This document shows positions 41,036 to 49,546 of a DNA stretch of 56,810 nt, piece after piece (position 1 is the stretch's first letter; each line of letters begins with the position of its first letter). The notes under the pieces were generated by a model, which worked only from the letters and a program-made list of their open reading frames with translations, searched no databases and had not been told where the DNA came from. The translations under genes were made by a program, and so were the position numbers. The stretch lies in the NCBI GenBank assembly GCA_004561545.1, contig SFVK01000013.1, positions 1 through 56,810 on the forward strand, written 5' to 3'. Origin of the DNA: a bacterium. GTDB taxonomy: Bacteria > Bacillota > Clostridia > Oscillospirales > Ruminococcaceae.

Positions 41036-41668
41036 ATGTTTGCAGAACGCTTGAAAGTGGCCCGCAAGGCCAAGCGCTACAGTCAGGCGGAGGTCTCCCG
41101 GCTTTTGGGGGTAACGCAGCAGGCTGTAGGAAAATGGGAGACCGGGCGTTCCACCCCGGATCCTCAGACCATCGCAAGGCTGGCGGAAATTCTGGATACC
41201 ACGGCCGATGCGCTGCTGGGGCTGCAGAACGTGGGCTCTGAGCTGCGGGGGGCGGTGGGGCAAAGTGCGTTCAGCCGCTATACCCAGTGCCTGATTCCTG
41301 TAGTTGGCACTGTGCGTGCCGGTTATGATGCCCTTGCTTTTGAGGAAGACTATGGCAGCGAGTACGCCAGCGTCAAGGACCCGCAGAATTACTTTTATCT
41401 CGTGGTCAAGGGTGACAGCATGGAACCCCGCATTTCGGATGGGGATCTTGCCCTTGTCCACCGTCAGAATACGCTGGAAAACGGGGATCTGGGTGTCATG
41501 GTCTATGGCAGCGACGGCAGCGGTACTCTCAAAAAGTACATCGTTCGGGGCAACGCTGTGGTGCTGCATCCCTTCAACCCCAACTATGAGGACCTGATTA
41601 TCCGCGGCGAGGACCTGGATCACCTTTATATTGCGGGGAAAGTGGTGGAGACCAAAGCCAAGTGGTGA
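41036..41668 (+). CDS. LexA-like self-cleaving repressor (HTH-XRE plus S24 peptidase)
   Basis: A 210-residue protein with an XRE helix-turn-helix (residues 1-60, QAEVSRLLGVTQQAVGKWET) and a C-terminal S24 domain. Self-cleavage is expected at Ala95-Gly96 (GTVRAGYDA), with Ser128 in KGDSMEP and a lysine near 166 in TLKKYI. It resembles phage repressors and HdiR rather than the winged-helix LexA, so it probably responds to RecA and DNA damage. It faces a divergent membrane protein, and a radical-SAM repair pair follows. Confidence 0.87.
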   Translation: MFAERLKVARKAKRYSQAEVSRLLGVTQQAVGKWETGRSTPDPQTIARLAEILDTTADALLGLQNVGSELRGAVGQSAFSRYTQCLIPVVGTVRAGYDALAFEEDYGSEYASVKDPQNYFYLVVKGDSMEPRISDGDLALVHRQNTLENGDLGVMVYGSDGSGTLKKYIVRGNAVVLHPFNPNYEDLIIRGEDLDHLYIAGKVVETKAKW

Positions 41669-41860
41669 GGAACCTCTCTCTGGCCCGGTAATTCAATCAT
41701 ACCAGAACAGGCGTCCCATAATTTGGATGCATGAACCGCTGCCGGCTGATGGAAGGTCCGGTTTATCTCTCTTTTGCTCCCACGCCGCCGTGATGCGCGG
41801 CTTCGCGGTTCGCTCCAAACGGTGGGGTGTGTTTCTTATACCCTTTTGGAGGCCGCAAAG

Positions 41861-43225
41861 ATGGAACTGGCGGATAAACTGGAAATTCTGGCCGACAGCG
41901 CCAAGTACGATGTGGCCTGCACGTCCAGCGGTGTGGACCGGCCCGGGCAGCCGGGCAGCCTGGGCTGCTGCAAAAACGCGGGCATCTGCCATGCCTTTAC
42001 GCCGGACGGAAGGTGCATTTCTCTTTTGAAAGTGCTCTATTCCAATGCCTGCTGCTATGATTGCAGCTACTGCGTCAATCGCAAATCCAACGATGTTCCC
42101 CGTGCCACCTTTGAGCCGCGGGAACTGGCAGAGCTCACCATCGGCTTTTACCGCCGAAATTATATTGAAGGGCTGTTTCTTTCCAGCGCGGTCCTCGGCA
42201 CCCCCGATCATACCATGGAACGCATGATCGAAGCGCTCCGCATCCTGCGGCGGGAGTATCATTTCCGCGGTTACATCCACGCCAAGACCATCCCCGGCGC
42301 ATCCCCCGAGCTGGTGCAGCAATTGGGGCTTTTGGCAGACCGGCTTTCGGTCAACATCGAGCTGCCCAGTGAAGCCAGCCTGTCCCTTTTGGCGCCCGAC
42401 AAAAAGAGGAGCGCCATCCTGAAACCCATGGGGCAGATCGCAGTGCAGAGCGCCCGCAGCAGGGAAGAAGTCGCATTCTATCGCCATGCGCCCGCCTTTG
42501 CCCCGGCGGGACAGAGTACCCAGATGATCATTGGGGCCAGTCCCGAAACCGACCTCCATATCATGAACCTCACCGAAGCGCTTTACAAAAAATATGCATT
42601 GAAGAGGGTCTTTTATTCCGCCTATCTGCCAATGAACAGCGATGCCCGCCTGCCCTCTCCCGCCACCCGCCCGCCGCTGCTCAGGGAGCACCGGCTCTAT
42701 CAGGCGGACTGGCTGCTGCGCTATTATCATTTCTCCGCTTCGGAACTCCTCACGGAATCCCAGCCCAACTTTGATCCCTATCTGGACCCCAAAGCCACCT
42801 GGGCGGTGCGCCACCCGGAGTTCTTCCCGGTGGAAGTGAATACGGCGCCCAAGCAGGACCTGCTCCGGGTGCCCGGCATTGGTCCCAAGAGCGCCCGCCG
42901 CATTGTGTCGGCACGGCGTCAGCAGCATCTGGGGATGGAGGAACTGAAACGCATTGGCGTTGTGCTCAAGCGGGCGCAGTTTTTTATCACCTGTGAAGGT
43001 CGTGCCCCCGTCCGGGCCACCCGCCGGGAGATGGCGGCCGCGCTGCTGGACCCCAAAGCCTTCGGGATTGGCGTCCAGCAGCTTTCGTTGGATGATTTTG
43101 CGCTTCAACCTTTGCCGGCGGCTGCCCCGGCAGTCCATGAACTGGTGGACTGCGGCATGGATCCCTGCCAGGCGGCCAGAGAAGTCAGACAGGAGGCACT
43201 GCAATGCCTTACACGGCAGATGTGA
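41861..43225 (+). CDS. Putative DNA modification/repair radical SAM protein
   Basis: A 454-residue protein of the TIGR03916-like family, seen paired with a DUF4130-type partner and linked to uracil-DNA-glycosylase genes. The radical SAM cluster motif is CCYDCSYC (C-x3-C-x2-C) near residue 63. A C-terminal helix-hairpin-helix (LLRVPGIGPKSARRIVSARR, near 330) suggests DNA binding. The start MELADKLEILADSAKYDVAC at 41861 is set by TTGGAGG; upstream codons are not conserved. Overlaps the next gene by 22 nt. The reaction is unknown. Confidence 0.82.
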   Translation: MELADKLEILADSAKYDVACTSSGVDRPGQPGSLGCCKNAGICHAFTPDGRCISLLKVLYSNACCYDCSYCVNRKSNDVPRATFEPRELAELTIGFYRRNYIEGLFLSSAVLGTPDHTMERMIEALRILRREYHFRGYIHAKTIPGASPELVQQLGLLADRLSVNIELPSEASLSLLAPDKKRSAILKPMGQIAVQSARSREEVAFYRHAPAFAPAGQSTQMIIGASPETDLHIMNLTEALYKKYALKRVFYSAYLPMNSDARLPSPATRPPLLREHRLYQADWLLRYYHFSASELLTESQPNFDPYLDPKATWAVRHPEFFPVEVNTAPKQDLLRVPGIGPKSARRIVSARRQQHLGMEELKRIGVVLKRAQFFITCEGRAPVRATRREMAAALLDPKAFGIGVQQLSLDDFALQPLPAAAPAVHELVDCGMDPCQAAREVRQEALQCLTRQM

Positions 43226-43965
43226 CCGATCAGGTGTACCGCTATGACGGTTCTTTTCAGGGTTTTCTTTGCTGTATTTTTGAGAGCTTTTCCCGCAGGG
43301 AGATTCCCGCCGGCATCTGGCCTCCGGAACGGGGTCAGATTACTTTTTATGGTTCGCGGGACATTGCCACCGATCCGGTTCAGGCCCGCCGCGTTGCCGC
43401 GGGGCTTCGCCGTCTTGGAACGGAGGTCCGGGAACGGGTTGTCCGGGGGTTTCTCTCCTGTAACCCGGAAAAAGAGATGATTTTGCTCCGCTTTGTGCGA
43501 CTCTGTTTTAATCTGGGTCCCGGCGCAGCCCGCATGACCGGCGACCCAGATGTCTGTGCGGCCTTTGACCTGGAACGCTCGGTCAATAACGAAGCGGCGA
43601 AATATATCGAATTTATACGCTTTGAACAACGCGGCACCCTGCTTGGCGCCCAAATCCATCCCCAAAACAGCATCCTCCCGCTGCTCCGTTCCCATTTTTG
43701 CAGTCGTTTGCCGGATGAGGATTTCCTGATCTATGATGCGACCCACGGTGTGGCGATGCTGCGGCAGAAGGGTCAGGTGCGCTATCTGGCCATGGAACGC
43801 TATGACGCTGGTTCCGGGCAGGAGGAGTTAAACTGGCAGGAGTTGTGGAAGCGGTTCTTTGACGCCCTCACCATTGAGGAACGCCGCAATGAACAGGGGC
43901 AGAGGAACCATGCTCCCAAACGCTATTGGCAGGATATGTGTGAGATGTATCCTCGCGAATTCTAA
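43204..43965 (+). CDS. DUF4130/TIGR03915-like putative DNA repair protein
   Basis: A 253-residue protein, the usual partner of the radical SAM protein before it. It begins YRYDGSFQGFLCCIFESF and ends ...QRNHAPKRYWQDMCEMYPREF, both typical. The middle shows RFVRLCFNLGPGAARMTGDP and IEFIRFEQRG. No uracil-DNA glycosylase gene follows here. The 22-nt overlap implies coupled translation. Confidence 0.82.
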   Translation: MPYTADVTDQVYRYDGSFQGFLCCIFESFSRREIPAGIWPPERGQITFYGSRDIATDPVQARRVAAGLRRLGTEVRERVVRGFLSCNPEKEMILLRFVRLCFNLGPGAARMTGDPDVCAAFDLERSVNNEAAKYIEFIRFEQRGTLLGAQIHPQNSILPLLRSHFCSRLPDEDFLIYDATHGVAMLRQKGQVRYLAMERYDAGSGQEELNWQELWKRFFDALTIEERRNEQGQRNHAPKRYWQDMCEMYPREF

Positions 43966-44036
43966 GGCAATACCGCACAGAAAAAACATAAGCAGCACAG
44001 CCGAAAATATGATATAATCTGTGTGAAATGATAATG

Positions 44037-44065
44037 TTGACGAAGCCGGCTTTCTATGTTACACT
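44037..44065 (+). promoter_or_regulatory. Promoter upstream of the accessory genes
   Basis: TTGACG (44037-44042), a 17-nt spacer and TACACT (44060-44065). A second extended -10 (TGATATAAT) lies near 44009-44018. The 43966-44206 gap holds nothing else I can identify. Confidence 0.5.
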
Positions 44066-44206
44066 AAAGATAATAAATACGAAATCTTTTTTTGATTATC
44101 TAATCCGGTTTAGAAAAACAAATAAAAAGGAGGCCAGGTTCAAAACGATCGCTATAGAATAACAAGCAATATATCAAAACAAGGAAAGAAAACTATTATT
44201 AATATT

Positions 44207-44377
44207 ATGAAACGTATTCTTAAAATTTTCATTTCCGTTTGTTTGTGAATTCTTTTGGTATGTGGTTGTGCCGGTAATGTCTTTGCAGCAGAAGCTGAAA
44301 ATGATATCAGCGCCACTGTTGTCGTTCCCACTTCTGGGGCGAGATTTCTGAACCGATGGCATATGAGGAAGCTCTGA
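44207..44377 (+). pseudogene. Broken gene for a secreted protein or lipoprotein
   Basis: From ATG 44207 the frame reads MKRILKIFISVCL, hits TGA at 44246-44248, then continues in the same frame ILLVCGCAGNVFAAEAEND to a stop at 44375-44377. Removing the TGA gives a good signal peptide (basic start, hydrophobic core, a possible lipobox cysteine or an AxA site), followed by only about 35 residues. It is a decayed start of an exported protein; AAGGAAAG lies upstream. Confidence 0.55.
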
Positions 44378-44528
44378 GTTTTTTTGCGAAAAACTGAAAA
44401 GCAAAATAAATGATATTTCCGGGAATTAGTCATGCACTTATAAATAACACAAAATGAAAGGGATACTCCTATGGGCATTTTCTTCTGTACGTAAGATAAT
44501 GATAATCGCCAAGAAATGGAGAAATAAC

Positions 44529-45254
44529 ATGACAAAATCTCATAATGCGTGGAAAAAACTCCTGGCATTTGCCATTTCCACTATCTTGACTTTTGTCACG
44601 CTCCCTCCTTTTATTGCATATGCCGATTCGAACAACCCGACACCATATTCAGCAGCCACTTGTGGACAATGTGATAAAGGAACGATTTTCCCTGGTACCA
44701 CATATGAAGAAGGATATCAGACAATACCTTGTGATCATGGACTGAAATATGGATTTGATTATCGAATCATAACTTATCGCATAACCTACAATAGGTGCAG
44801 TAACTGTTCGTTTTATGAAGTCACAAGCATGGAAAGCGTAAGTGCCACTGAATACTTTTGCGCTGGTTCTGCGACACCGGTTTCGATCTCCTCCATTTTG
44901 AATATCCAGAATTCGGCAAACGTTTCATCCTGTGCCTGTTTGACTGAAGGTGAAATTCCCAACGCTGTGTCCCAACTGATCAAGGATGCCGAAACGTATC
45001 TTGTACAAAATTGTTCTTCAGCTATTCCTTATGCTATGGTTTGTCCGGGATGCAATGCTGCGCCTGCAGTTCAGCACTATGTAACGGATGAAACTGTCGT
45101 CTATTCACCGTGTGTCCACATACCAAACAGCGGATTTATGGATGCCTGGATTACGCCTGTTACAATGTATGTCACTGATTGCGGTGGCTCCTGTGGATTT
45201 CGTTCAATCCATAGTGTTGAATTAGGAACCGGATATATGATCTGTTTGGCTTAG
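44529..45254 (+). CDS. Secreted cysteine-rich protein, unknown function
   Basis: A 241-residue protein starting MTKSHNAWKKLLAFAISTIL, with a signal peptide probably cut after AYA (near residue 32). The mature part has several CxxC pairs (CGQCDKG, CSNCSF, CPGCNA, and CGGSCG), like repeated zinc-ribbon or disulfide units, and is rich in Tyr, Ser and Thr. No family is recognised. GGAGA ribosome binding site. The base composition is clearly lower in G+C than its neighbours, which suggests transfer. A lipoprotein gene follows 34 nt later. Confidence 0.7.
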   Translation: MTKSHNAWKKLLAFAISTILTFVTLPPFIAYADSNNPTPYSAATCGQCDKGTIFPGTTYEEGYQTIPCDHGLKYGFDYRIITYRITYNRCSNCSFYEVTSMESVSATEYFCAGSATPVSISSILNIQNSANVSSCACLTEGEIPNAVSQLIKDAETYLVQNCSSAIPYAMVCPGCNAAPAVQHYVTDETVVYSPCVHIPNSGFMDAWITPVTMYVTDCGGSCGFRSIHSVELGTGYMICLA

Positions 45255-45288
45255 TTTTTGAGAGCTTTCGGCATTAAGGAGCTTATAC

Positions 45289-45615
45289 ATGAAAATACGA
45301 TCACTCGTTATCCTGTTGATCCTCAGCTTCATGCTCATAGCCATTTCTGGCTGCAAGGCGCAGAATGCGAGCGCCACTTCGACTACAGACTTTCCTCCTG
45401 GCACAGCCTCGAGCAAAACACCCGAGGAAGAGTCTACCAAAGAGGAAGAGTCTACCAAACAGGAATTGCAGAAGCAGCTTGATGATCTCAAGGAAAAATC
45501 CGACACATTAGAAGGGGAAACCCCAGCTCCTTCCGAATTTGATCAAATATTTGACCAGCAACTGGAAGACATGCAAGAAGCACTTGATGAGGAAATTCTT
45601 GCCAGAACTTCCTAA
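45289..45615 (+). CDS. Small lipoprotein, unknown function
   Basis: A 108-residue protein with a lipoprotein signal peptide (MKIRSLVILLILSFMLIAIS) and the lipobox ISGC, so Cys22 would be lipidated. The rest is hydrophilic and acidic, with the six-residue unit EEESTK repeated twice (from the 18-bp repeat below) and a likely coiled coil, KQELQKQLDDLKEKSDTL. No family recognised. Followed by a strong terminator; probably in one transcript with the cysteine-rich protein. Confidence 0.72.
   Translation: MKIRSLVILLILSFMLIAISGCKAQNASATSTTDFPPGTASSKTPEEESTKEEESTKQELQKQLDDLKEKSDTLEGETPAPSEFDQIFDQQLEDMQEALDEEILARTS
45424..45459 (+). repeat. 18-bp tandem duplication inside the lipoprotein gene
   Basis: The unit GAGGAAGAGTCTACCAAA occurs twice head to tail (45424-45441 and 45442-45459), giving the doubled EEESTK. 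Copy number could vary by slippage without shifting the frame. Confidence 0.9.
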
Positions 45616-45634
45616 ATTTCGATAAAAAACAGAG

Positions 45635-45672
45635 AACGAGCACGAACCTTTGTGGTTTGGTGCTCGTTTTCT
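45635..45672 (+). terminator. Terminator of the accessory unit
   Basis: AACGAGCAC and AACC pair with GGTT and GTGCTCGTT, followed by TTTT. Confidence 0.88.
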
Positions 45673-45736
45673 ACGTCAATTGTCACCGCCAAGGCATCCT
45701 GTCCGCAAACAGCCGGAGTAAGCTGTCACGGACGGG

Positions 45737-46065
45737 GAGCGAAAAGTTGTCCTTGTAATGGACAATCTGAACACACAGAGTTGCGTCCTTATATGCGACA
45801 TTCCCACCGCAACATGCGAGAGATCTTGCCAATCGTCGGGAGGTCCACTACACACCAGAGCATGGAAGCTGGATTGATATCTCTGAAATTGAACCGTCCG
45901 CGCTCGGCCGCCAATGCATATCAAACAACAGGATTCCCGACCTGACAACTCTTCGTCAATGATTGAAGCCATGGGCTGCCACAAGAATAAAGCTCAAAAG
46001 GGCGTAGACTGGCAATTCAGCACCAATGACGCAAGAACACGCTTGGAGCACCTATATCCAGTAAT
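45737..46065 (+). pseudogene. IS630-family transposase relic, C-terminal part
   Basis: Three frames in turn match the end of IS630-type transposases. ERKVVLVMDNLNTQS (45737-45781) has the conserved aspartate. YATFPPQHARDLANRR and HYTPEHGSWIDISEIEPSA (45792-45962) carry the final glutamate region. A last frame reads AQKGVDWQFSTNDARTRLEH then LYP, to about 46060. Two frameshifts and no N-terminal half are left, so it is a dead fragment. No terminal inverted repeats are visible. Confidence 0.85.
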
Positions 46066-46153
46066 AAAGATTTATGGTTTACAAAGTACCAGCAGGAGTT
46101 GCACGGTATTGCCCTAAAAATTGCGCATCCCCCTGTGCAGGTCCCGGCATTTA

Positions 46154-46162
46154 TGGTATAAT
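46154..46162 (+). promoter_or_regulatory. Extended -10 promoter of the Lrp-aminotransferase unit
   Basis: TGGTATAAT at 46154-46162, 45 nt before the Lrp-type gene; no convincing -35. Confidence 0.6.
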
Positions 46163-46206
46163 ACCTTAATATACTGGACTGACCAACAAGATGGGAGAAT
46201 GGTATC

Positions 46207-46686
46207 ATGGAAGAATTGCTGCATATTCTGGAAAAAAACGCGCGCTTGCCGATTGAGGACATTGCCGCCATGATGGGCAAAACCCCTGCCCAGATCGCGG
46301 CCATGATGGATGAGGCTGTCACGAAAGGATACATCCGCGGCTACGAGGCGATGATCGATTGGGAGCAGGCAGGGATCAACGTGGTGGAGGCGGTGATTGA
46401 ACTGCACGTTTCCCCCCGCAAGAGCCGCGGCTTTGATGAGATCGCATCGGTGATTGCCGGCTTTGACGAGGTGGACAGTGTCCTGCTGATGAGCGGCGGT
46501 TATGACCTTCAGGTCACCATCAAGGGCCGCAGCTTCCAGGAAATTGCCCTCTTTGTCGCAAAGCGCCTTTCGCCGCTGGATGACGTGCTGTCCACAGCCA
46601 CCAGCTTTGTGCTCCGCACCTACAAGAGGGGCGGAAAACTGTATCAGAATGAAGAAGCCGACGAAAGAGAGTGTACCGTACTGTGA
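46207..46686 (+). CDS. Lrp/AsnC-family transcriptional regulator
   Basis: A 159-residue protein with an N-terminal winged helix (ILEKNARLPIEDIAAMMGKT, residues 7-26) and a C-terminal RAM/ligand domain (near 60-145; GFDEVDSVLLMSGGYDLQVT). Such regulators sense amino acids. It overlaps the aminotransferase start (TGATG), a pairing common in Firmicutes, and probably regulates it. GGGAGAATGG ribosome binding site. Confidence 0.88.
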   Translation: MEELLHILEKNARLPIEDIAAMMGKTPAQIAAMMDEAVTKGYIRGYEAMIDWEQAGINVVEAVIELHVSPRKSRGFDEIASVIAGFDEVDSVLLMSGGYDLQVTIKGRSFQEIALFVAKRLSPLDDVLSTATSFVLRTYKRGGKLYQNEEADERECTVL

Positions 46687-47864
46687 TGAACTACGATGAA
46701 CTGCTTGCGCCGGCGGCTAAGGCCATGCGACCCTCAGGAATCCGAAAATTCTTTGACCTGGCGGCGGAAATGCCCCACTGCATCAGCCTTGGCGTGGGGG
46801 AACCGGACTTCAAGACACCCTGGAGCATCCGTGACGCCGGCATCCGCAGCCTGGAACAGGGGCGCACCCGATATACGGCCAACGCGGGCATCAAGGAACT
46901 CCGGGCGGAAATCTGCCGGTACCTTTCCCGCCGTATGGAGCTGGAGTATGAGCCTGACGAGATTCTGGTGACCGTCGGCGGCAGTGAGGCCATTGATCTG
47001 ACCATCCGCGCACTGGTCAAGCCGGGGGATGAAGTGATTATCCCGGAACCCTGCTTTGTCTGTTATGAGCCCATTACCTCCCTTACAGGCGGCGTGCCGG
47101 TCCATATCGCCACCAGAGCCGAGGATGATTTCCGCCTGACGGCGGATCAGCTCAAGGCGGCCCTGACCCCCCGCACCAAACTGCTGATCCTGCCTTACCC
47201 CAACAACCCCACCGGCGGCGTGATGGGGCAGAAGGACCTGGAAGCCATCGCCGAGGTGCTGCGCGGCACCGATGTGATGGTTCTTTCCGATGAAATTTAC
47301 GCCGAACTTACCTATGGTCTGGACCGTCACATCAGCATCGCGTCGCTGCCCGGCATGAAGGAGCGCACCATTGTGGTGAACGGCTTCTCCAAAGCCTACG
47401 CCATGACGGGATGGCGGCTCGGCTACGCAGCCGGACCCAAGCCGGTGGTCAAGGTGATGACCAAAATCCATCAGAGCTGCATTATGTCGGCGCCCACCAC
47501 CAGCCAGTATGCCGCCATTGTGGCGCTGCGTTCCTGCGATGATTCCATCGAGATGATGCGCGATGAGTACAACCGCCGCCGCCGCTATGTGGTCAAGGCG
47601 CTCAACGATATGGGGCTGACCTGCTTTGAGCCGAGGGGGGCGTTCTATGTGTTCCCCTCCATCCAGTGCAGCGGGCTGACCAGCCAGGAATTCTGTGAGC
47701 TGCTGCTCAAGGAACAGCAGGTTGCCATTGTTCCCGGGGATGCCTTTGGCGAGAGCGGGGAAGGCTATGCCCGCATCAGCTATGCCTACAGCGTGGAGCA
47801 TCTGGAGACCGCCATGCGCCGCATCCGAATCTTTTTAAAGGAACACGGCTGGCTGGTGAGCTGA
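46686..47864 (+). CDS. Class I/II PLP-dependent aminotransferase
   Basis: A 392-residue fold-type I aminotransferase. The PLP lysine is in VNGFSKAYAMTGWRLGYAAG near residue 235, with PYPNNPTGGV near 168 and DEIYAELTY near 200 as further cofactor contacts. It belongs to the aspartate/aromatic aminotransferase group; the amino acid is not certain. ATG 46686 overlaps the Lrp stop; GTG 46671 is also possible. Confidence 0.9.
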   Translation: MNYDELLAPAAKAMRPSGIRKFFDLAAEMPHCISLGVGEPDFKTPWSIRDAGIRSLEQGRTRYTANAGIKELRAEICRYLSRRMELEYEPDEILVTVGGSEAIDLTIRALVKPGDEVIIPEPCFVCYEPITSLTGGVPVHIATRAEDDFRLTADQLKAALTPRTKLLILPYPNNPTGGVMGQKDLEAIAEVLRGTDVMVLSDEIYAELTYGLDRHISIASLPGMKERTIVVNGFSKAYAMTGWRLGYAAGPKPVVKVMTKIHQSCIMSAPTTSQYAAIVALRSCDDSIEMMRDEYNRRRRYVVKALNDMGLTCFEPRGAFYVFPSIQCSGLTSQEFCELLLKEQQVAIVPGDAFGESGEGYARISYAYSVEHLETAMRRIRIFLKEHGWLVS

Positions 47865-47894
47865 CCGCCGGCCCAGAAACAGAGAGGATTGTTT

Positions 47895-48812
47895 ATGGCA
47901 TTCCAAAAGCAGTCGGTTGTGGTGCTTGCCCCGGCCAAACTGAATCTTTCCCTTGATGTGGTGGGGCTTTTGCCCAACGGCTATCATGATTTGGACATGG
48001 TCATGCAGGCCATCACCATGTACGAGCACATCACCATCAGCCGCAGCGAATATCTGGACCTCTTTCTTCCGGGCAGCTTTGTCCCTGCCAACGAGAAAAA
48101 CACCGCCTACAAGGCGGCGCTTGCCTTTTTCCATTATACCGGTCTGCTGGCCGGCGCGCAGATCACCATCCGCAAGCAGGTGCCGGTGCGGGCCGGCATG
48201 GCAGGGGGCAGCGCCGATGCGGCCGGTGTGCTGGTGGGCCTCAATGAGCTGTACGGCGCCGGCCTTTCCATGAGCGAGCTGTGTGCCCTTGGCGCGCAGA
48301 TCGGGGCCGATGTGCCCTTTGCCCTCATGGGCGGCACCTGCCGGGTGCAGGGGGTGGGCGACCTGCTCAAGCCGCTGCCGCCCTGCCCGGACTGCCATTT
48401 TGTTGTGGTGATGCCCAGCGTGGGAATCTCCACCCCGGAGGCGTTCAAGCGGTACGATACCATGGGCAGTCCGGTTCATCCCGACTGTGACCGGCAGGAG
48501 CAGGCCATCCGCGCCGGAACCCTTGCGGACCTCTGCGCCGCAGCCGGCAACGCACTGGAGCATTGCAGCGGTGCGGTGGAGACTTCCGCCATCTGCGAAA
48601 AGCTCAACGCCCATGGTGCGGTCACCAGCCTGATGACCGGCTCCGGCGCAGCGGTGTTCGGCATTTTTGAGGATGCCGCAAAGGCCGGGAGGGCCGCCGA
48701 TGCCCTGCGGCAACACTACGATCAGGTCTATCTGGCCCGGCCGGACCGGGGCGGCGCCCGTGTTGTGGCGTCCCACGGTGCAAAAAACAACCGCCGCAAA
48801 GGGCAAAAATGA
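47895..48812 (+). CDS. ispE: 4-diphosphocytidyl-2-C-methyl-D-erythritol kinase
   Basis: A GHMP kinase in the non-mevalonate isoprenoid pathway. It has APAKLNLSLDVVGLLPNGYH near the start, the ATP loop PVRAGMAGGSADAAGVLVGL near 94-113, and the C-terminal SLMTGSGAAVFGIF near 240. 305 residues, slightly longer than usual. ATG 47895 follows AGAGAGG; 30 nt after the aminotransferase. Confidence 0.92.
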   Translation: MAFQKQSVVVLAPAKLNLSLDVVGLLPNGYHDLDMVMQAITMYEHITISRSEYLDLFLPGSFVPANEKNTAYKAALAFFHYTGLLAGAQITIRKQVPVRAGMAGGSADAAGVLVGLNELYGAGLSMSELCALGAQIGADVPFALMGGTCRVQGVGDLLKPLPPCPDCHFVVVMPSVGISTPEAFKRYDTMGSPVHPDCDRQEQAIRAGTLADLCAAAGNALEHCSGAVETSAICEKLNAHGAVTSLMTGSGAAVFGIFEDAAKAGRAADALRQHYDQVYLARPDRGGARVVASHGAKNNRRKGQK

Positions 48813-48862
48813 TTGCATCCCCTCCCCTTTGCCCATACTTCCGGGCGAAAGGGGAGTTTTTC

Positions 48863-49495
48863 ATGAAAGCTGCAATTCGCCTGTCTGAGCCAAGCCGCCG
48901 CAGCAATCTGCGCGCCGCCTTTGAGATCGGCTGCTGCCTGGCCCTTGTGCTGTGTGTTCTACTTAGCGCCGCGCTGGCGCATTACAACACCGTCTGCGAC
49001 GAGATCTGTGCGGGAACCCTCCGACTGCATATCCTTGCCAACAGCGATACGCTGGAGGATCAGCTTCTCAAGCTGAGCGTCCGGGATGCGGTTCTGACCC
49101 GGGCGGCGGCCGTTACTCAGAATGCGTCCAACAAGGAGGAGGCCGTCCGGGCCATCCGGGACGCGCTGCCCTCGCTGGAAGCGGCGGCCCGTCAGGCGCT
49201 GCGCAAAGCCCACAGCGGTCAGAGCGTCCGCTGTGTGGTGGAGGAGAGCTGGTTTGCGCCCAGGGATTACGGCTCGTTCCGCCTCCCGGGCGGGGAGTAC
49301 ACCGCTCTGCGCGTGGAACTGGGCAGCGCTGCGGGGCACAACTGGTTCTGTGTGCTGTACCCGGCCCTGTGTACCGGCGCCAGCGGGGCGCAGTACAAAA
49401 CGGAAGAGCAAAACGCGCTGGTGTTCGGCCAGTATGAGGTGCGTTTTGCCCTGCTGGATTCGGCCCGGGCCCTGTGGCGGGCGGTGACAGAATAA
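48863..49495 (+). CDS. spoIIR: Stage II sporulation protein R
   Basis: SpoIIR is a signal made in the forespore and exported to trigger SpoIIGA processing of pro-sigma-E in the mother cell. The 210-residue protein has one N-terminal hydrophobic segment (about 20-36) and the family core IRLHILANSDT-like stretch, here TLRLHILANSDTLEDQLLKL near 52-71, then VRDAVL. FRLPGGEYTALRVELGSAAG and NWFCVLYPALC are also typical. Start set by GGGGAG. It implies a sporulation pathway in the lineage. Confidence 0.9.
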   Translation: MKAAIRLSEPSRRSNLRAAFEIGCCLALVLCVLLSAALAHYNTVCDEICAGTLRLHILANSDTLEDQLLKLSVRDAVLTRAAAVTQNASNKEEAVRAIRDALPSLEAAARQALRKAHSGQSVRCVVEESWFAPRDYGSFRLPGGEYTALRVELGSAAGHNWFCVLYPALCTGASGAQYKTEEQNALVFGQYEVRFALLDSARALWRAVTE

Positions 49496-49546
49496 CGCAA
49501 CCAGGTACTGCCGCGCAGCGCGGCGGCAAAAGGAAAGGAGACCCCC

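Noticed and set aside
44246..44248. TGA in the signal peptide read as a recoded codon
   Set aside because: No SECIS-like structure is obvious, nothing else in the window suggests recoding, and the frame closes soon after; decay is simpler.
45652..45945. A 97-codon plus-strand open frame
   Set aside because: It runs across the IS630 relic in a frame that does not match transposase.
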